Of a stretch of DNA of 64,000 bases, positions 59,839 through 64,000 are shown piece by piece; within the stretch, counting starts at the first letter, position 1; each line of letters begins with the position of its first letter. The stretch comes from Capnocytophaga sp. ARDL2 (GTDB lineage: Bacteria; Bacteroidota; Bacteroidia; Flavobacteriales; Flavobacteriaceae), in the NCBI RefSeq assembly GCF_041530365.1, contig NZ_CP168034.1:1674001-1738000 (forward strand). The letters run 5' to 3'. Below the pieces are notes generated by a model, which was not told where the DNA came from, ran no database searches, and worked only from the letters and a program-made list of their open reading frames with translations. Position numbers and translations under genes: made by a program.

Positions 59839-61302
59839 TTACTTCACAGGAATATTTTCTAATGTTTGTAAAACAAAATTCCAATATTTTTGAACCGAAG
59901 AAATTTGTACTTTTTCCTCTGGCGAGTGAGCTCCTTTGATGTTTGGACCAAATGAAATCATTTCCATTTCAGGATAGTGTGTACCTAAAATTCCACATTC
60001 CAAACCTGCGTGACAAGCCACAACTCTTGGTTCTTCTCCGTTGATTTTTTGATACAATTCTCTCATTACTTTCAAGATAGAAGAATTAGGATTTGGAGCC
60101 CAACCTGGATACGAACCTGAAAATTCTACTTCACAACCCATCAATTCAAAAGCAGAGCGAAGAGAATTTGCCAAGTCAAATTTTGATGATTCTACAGACG
60201 AACGCGTCAGACATTGAATTTGCAATTCTCCATTACCAACTCTTACTTTTGCAATATTGTTTGAAGTTTCAACCAAATCGTCAAAAGCTGCACTCATTTT
60301 ATAAACACCATTATGGGCTGTGTATAAGGCTCTTACTAAATAAAATTGAGCTGCAGGAGTCATTACTTTTGCAGGAACTTCTTCTTTGCGTTCAAATAAA
60401 ATTTGCATTTCTGGTTCTGTTACCGCATATTCCTCTTTGATTTCTCTTACAATTTGTTGCATATCAAAGATAAACGCCTCGTCATACACACCTGCAATGA
60501 TTACTTCGGCTACACTTTCACGAGGAATCGCATTGCGTAAACTACCTCCGTTGATACTTGCTACTTGTAATCCAAAACCATCAAAACCGTTGAAAATAAG
60601 ACGGTTCATAATTTTGTTGGCATTCCCCAATCCTTTGTGAATATCCATCCCCGAATGACCACCTTTTAAACCTTTCACAGTGATGGTATAAGCCACCGAA
60701 TTTTCAGGAGTGTCTTCCTCAGGATATTCGGCTTTGGCAGTTACATCTACACCACCCGCACAACCGATGTCCAATTCATCGTCTTCCTCCGTGTCTAGGT
60801 TTAACAAAATATCACCGCTTAAAACACCTGGTTGCAATCCCATAGCACCTGTCATCCCCGTTTCTTCGTCGATAGTAAACAAAGCTTCTATTGCAGGATG
60901 CGGAATATCAGTCGAAGCTAAAATAGCCATAATCGTAGCAACACCAATTCCGTTGTCTGCTCCTAAAGTAGTGCCTTTTGCTTTTACCCAATCGCCATCA
61001 ATAAACATTTCGATACCTTGAGTATCAAAATCAAACTCGGTATCGTTGTTTTTTTGATGAACCATATCCAAATGCGACTGTAAAACCACCGTTTTTCTAT
61101 TTTCCATTCCTGCGGTTGCTGATTTTTTAATCAAAACATTTCCCACTTCGTCAACAGTAGTCGGCAATCCCAATCCGTTACCAAATTCTACCATAAAAGC
61201 AATCACTCTTTCCTCTTTTTTAGACGCACGAGGTACAGCGTTTAGATTTGCGAAATAACTCCACAAACTCTTTGGTTCTAAATTTTGAATATCTGTATTC
61301 AT
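59839..61302 (-). CDS. pepD: aminoacyl-histidine dipeptidase (PepD, M20 family)
   Basis: A 487-residue zinc dipeptidase that cleaves Xaa-His and other dipeptides. The metal site motifs are VVLQSHLDMVHQKN, TTLGADNGIGVATIMAIL, ALFTIDEETGMTGAMGL and the late CHAGLECGIL; VKGLKGGHSGMDIHKGLGNA is the dimerisation/lid region. All are typical of PepD. The length is normal. It lies upstream of the peptide transporter gene with a terminator between them, so the two are functionally related but separately transcribed. Confidence 0.95.
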   Translation of the reverse strand: MNTDIQNLEPKSLWSYFANLNAVPRASKKEERVIAFMVEFGNGLGLPTTVDEVGNVLIKKSATAGMENRKTVVLQSHLDMVHQKNNDTEFDFDTQGIEMFIDGDWVKAKGTTLGADNGIGVATIMAILASTDIPHPAIEALFTIDEETGMTGAMGLQPGVLSGDILLNLDTEEDDELDIGCAGGVDVTAKAEYPEEDTPENSVAYTITVKGLKGGHSGMDIHKGLGNANKIMNRLIFNGFDGFGLQVASINGGSLRNAIPRESVAEVIIAGVYDEAFIFDMQQIVREIKEEYAVTEPEMQILFERKEEVPAKVMTPAAQFYLVRALYTAHNGVYKMSAAFDDLVETSNNIAKVRVGNGELQIQCLTRSSVESSKFDLANSLRSAFELMGCEVEFSGSYPGWAPNPNSSILKVMRELYQKINGEEPRVVACHAGLECGILGTHYPEMEMISFGPNIKGAHSPEEKVQISSVQKYWNFVLQTLENIPVK

Positions 61303-61514
61303 TTTTTATTTTATGATGTTTATTATTTTATTTTATTGTAATTCCCTATTTATAGAGAGAATTTCTCAGAAAATAGCGTAAGAATAAGTCATGCTAAAAT
61401 CTAATTGATTGATATTTGTAATTGGAGTCATAGCTTATGATATTTTTACAAATGTAATGAATTTATTCATAAATAGCTATACAAATTTGGAAGTGGAAAA
61501 TGTGGAAAAATAAA

Positions 61515-61549
61515 AAAAATCCCTATCCAAAAAAGAATAGGGAATTTTT
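61515..61549 (-). terminator. terminator after icd
   Basis: AAAAATCCCTAT and ATAGGGAATTTTT pair with one mismatch and a 10-base loop; a T-run follows on the minus strand. Confidence 0.75.
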
Positions 61550-61572
61550 GTATAAATAGAAAAATGAATGTA

Positions 61573-63900
<2,328 letters not shown>

Positions 63901-64000
63901 TCATTGTCTCGTTATATAGAAAAATGAAAATGCGTAGCATTGAATAGTTAATAACCAATGAGATAAAATTTTTTTTCAAAAAAAATAATGAAAAGTGTTG

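Overview
The window is ordinary chromosome from a Bacteroidota bacterium, most likely a member of the Flavobacteriia; I cannot name the genus. The signs are AT-rich DNA, the Bacteroidota promoter form TTTG-N19..21-TAnnTTTG ahead of many genes, a gliding-motility gene (gldA), a type IX secretion gene (porQ), many lipoproteins and secreted proteins, menaquinone synthesis (menD), heme A synthase and a HmuY/TonB heme locus. In several places a TTG upstream of the true ATG falls inside the -7 promoter box, which fixes the starts of the DEAD-box helicase, the dihydroorotase-like gene and the TonB receptor.

Layout. 1-5.1 kb: end of a Sua5/YrdC-like gene, then cca, ctaA, yidD, lgt and ychF. 5.1-6.8 kb: an accessory patch with an orphan HTH/coiled-coil regulator, a cluster of TGTACA palindromes and a C10 tract. 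6.8-21 kb: DEAD-box helicase, dihydroorotase-like protein, esterase, aroC, an FKBP lipoprotein, hslR, gyrA and a TPR protein. 21.3-25.6 kb: the 2-oxoglutarate dehydrogenase E1 and E2 genes. 25.8-31 kb: a frameshifted glycosyltransferase, a lipoprotein, and an arginine decarboxylase plus deoxyhypusine-synthase-like pair with a long structured leader. 31.3-42.1 kb, almost all on the minus strand: aroB, a metal-type ABC cluster with a histidine-rich permease, a DUF4197 lipoprotein, menD, glutathione peroxidase, PhnA-like protein, gap and lipA. 42.3-48.1 kb, plus strand: YfhO-like protein, porQ-cmk and an alanine-dehydrogenase-like enzyme. 48.4-57.1 kb: a divergent heme uptake locus, hmuT-hmuU-hmuV-hemin-degrading factor on the minus strand and TonB receptor-hmuY on the plus strand. 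57.2-63.8 kb: gldA, a POT peptide transporter, pepD and a monomeric NADP isocitrate dehydrogenase.

How the genes work together. The heme locus is a complete pathway: outer-membrane receptor and HmuY capture, lipoprotein binding protein, inner-membrane permease, ATPase and a cytosolic heme-degrading factor. Both arms carry the same 18-bp element at their promoters. The locus also holds two wrecks: a dead RelE/ParE-type toxin-antitoxin pair between hmuT and hmuU, and an internally deleted IS982-family element between the two divergent promoters. The 2-oxoglutarate dehydrogenase genes, isocitrate dehydrogenase and lipoyl synthase belong to the TCA cycle and its lipoate supply; aroB, aroC and menD belong to the chorismate-to-menaquinone route.

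I found no CRISPR array, intact prophage, tRNA or rRNA gene. The most unusual material is in the gaps: a dispersed family of degenerate repeats (core like AATCTGTGAAATCTGCGTGAG), two pairs of near-identical terminator hairpins (one pair with compensatory changes), and a palindromic repeat that supplies the last codons of lgt.
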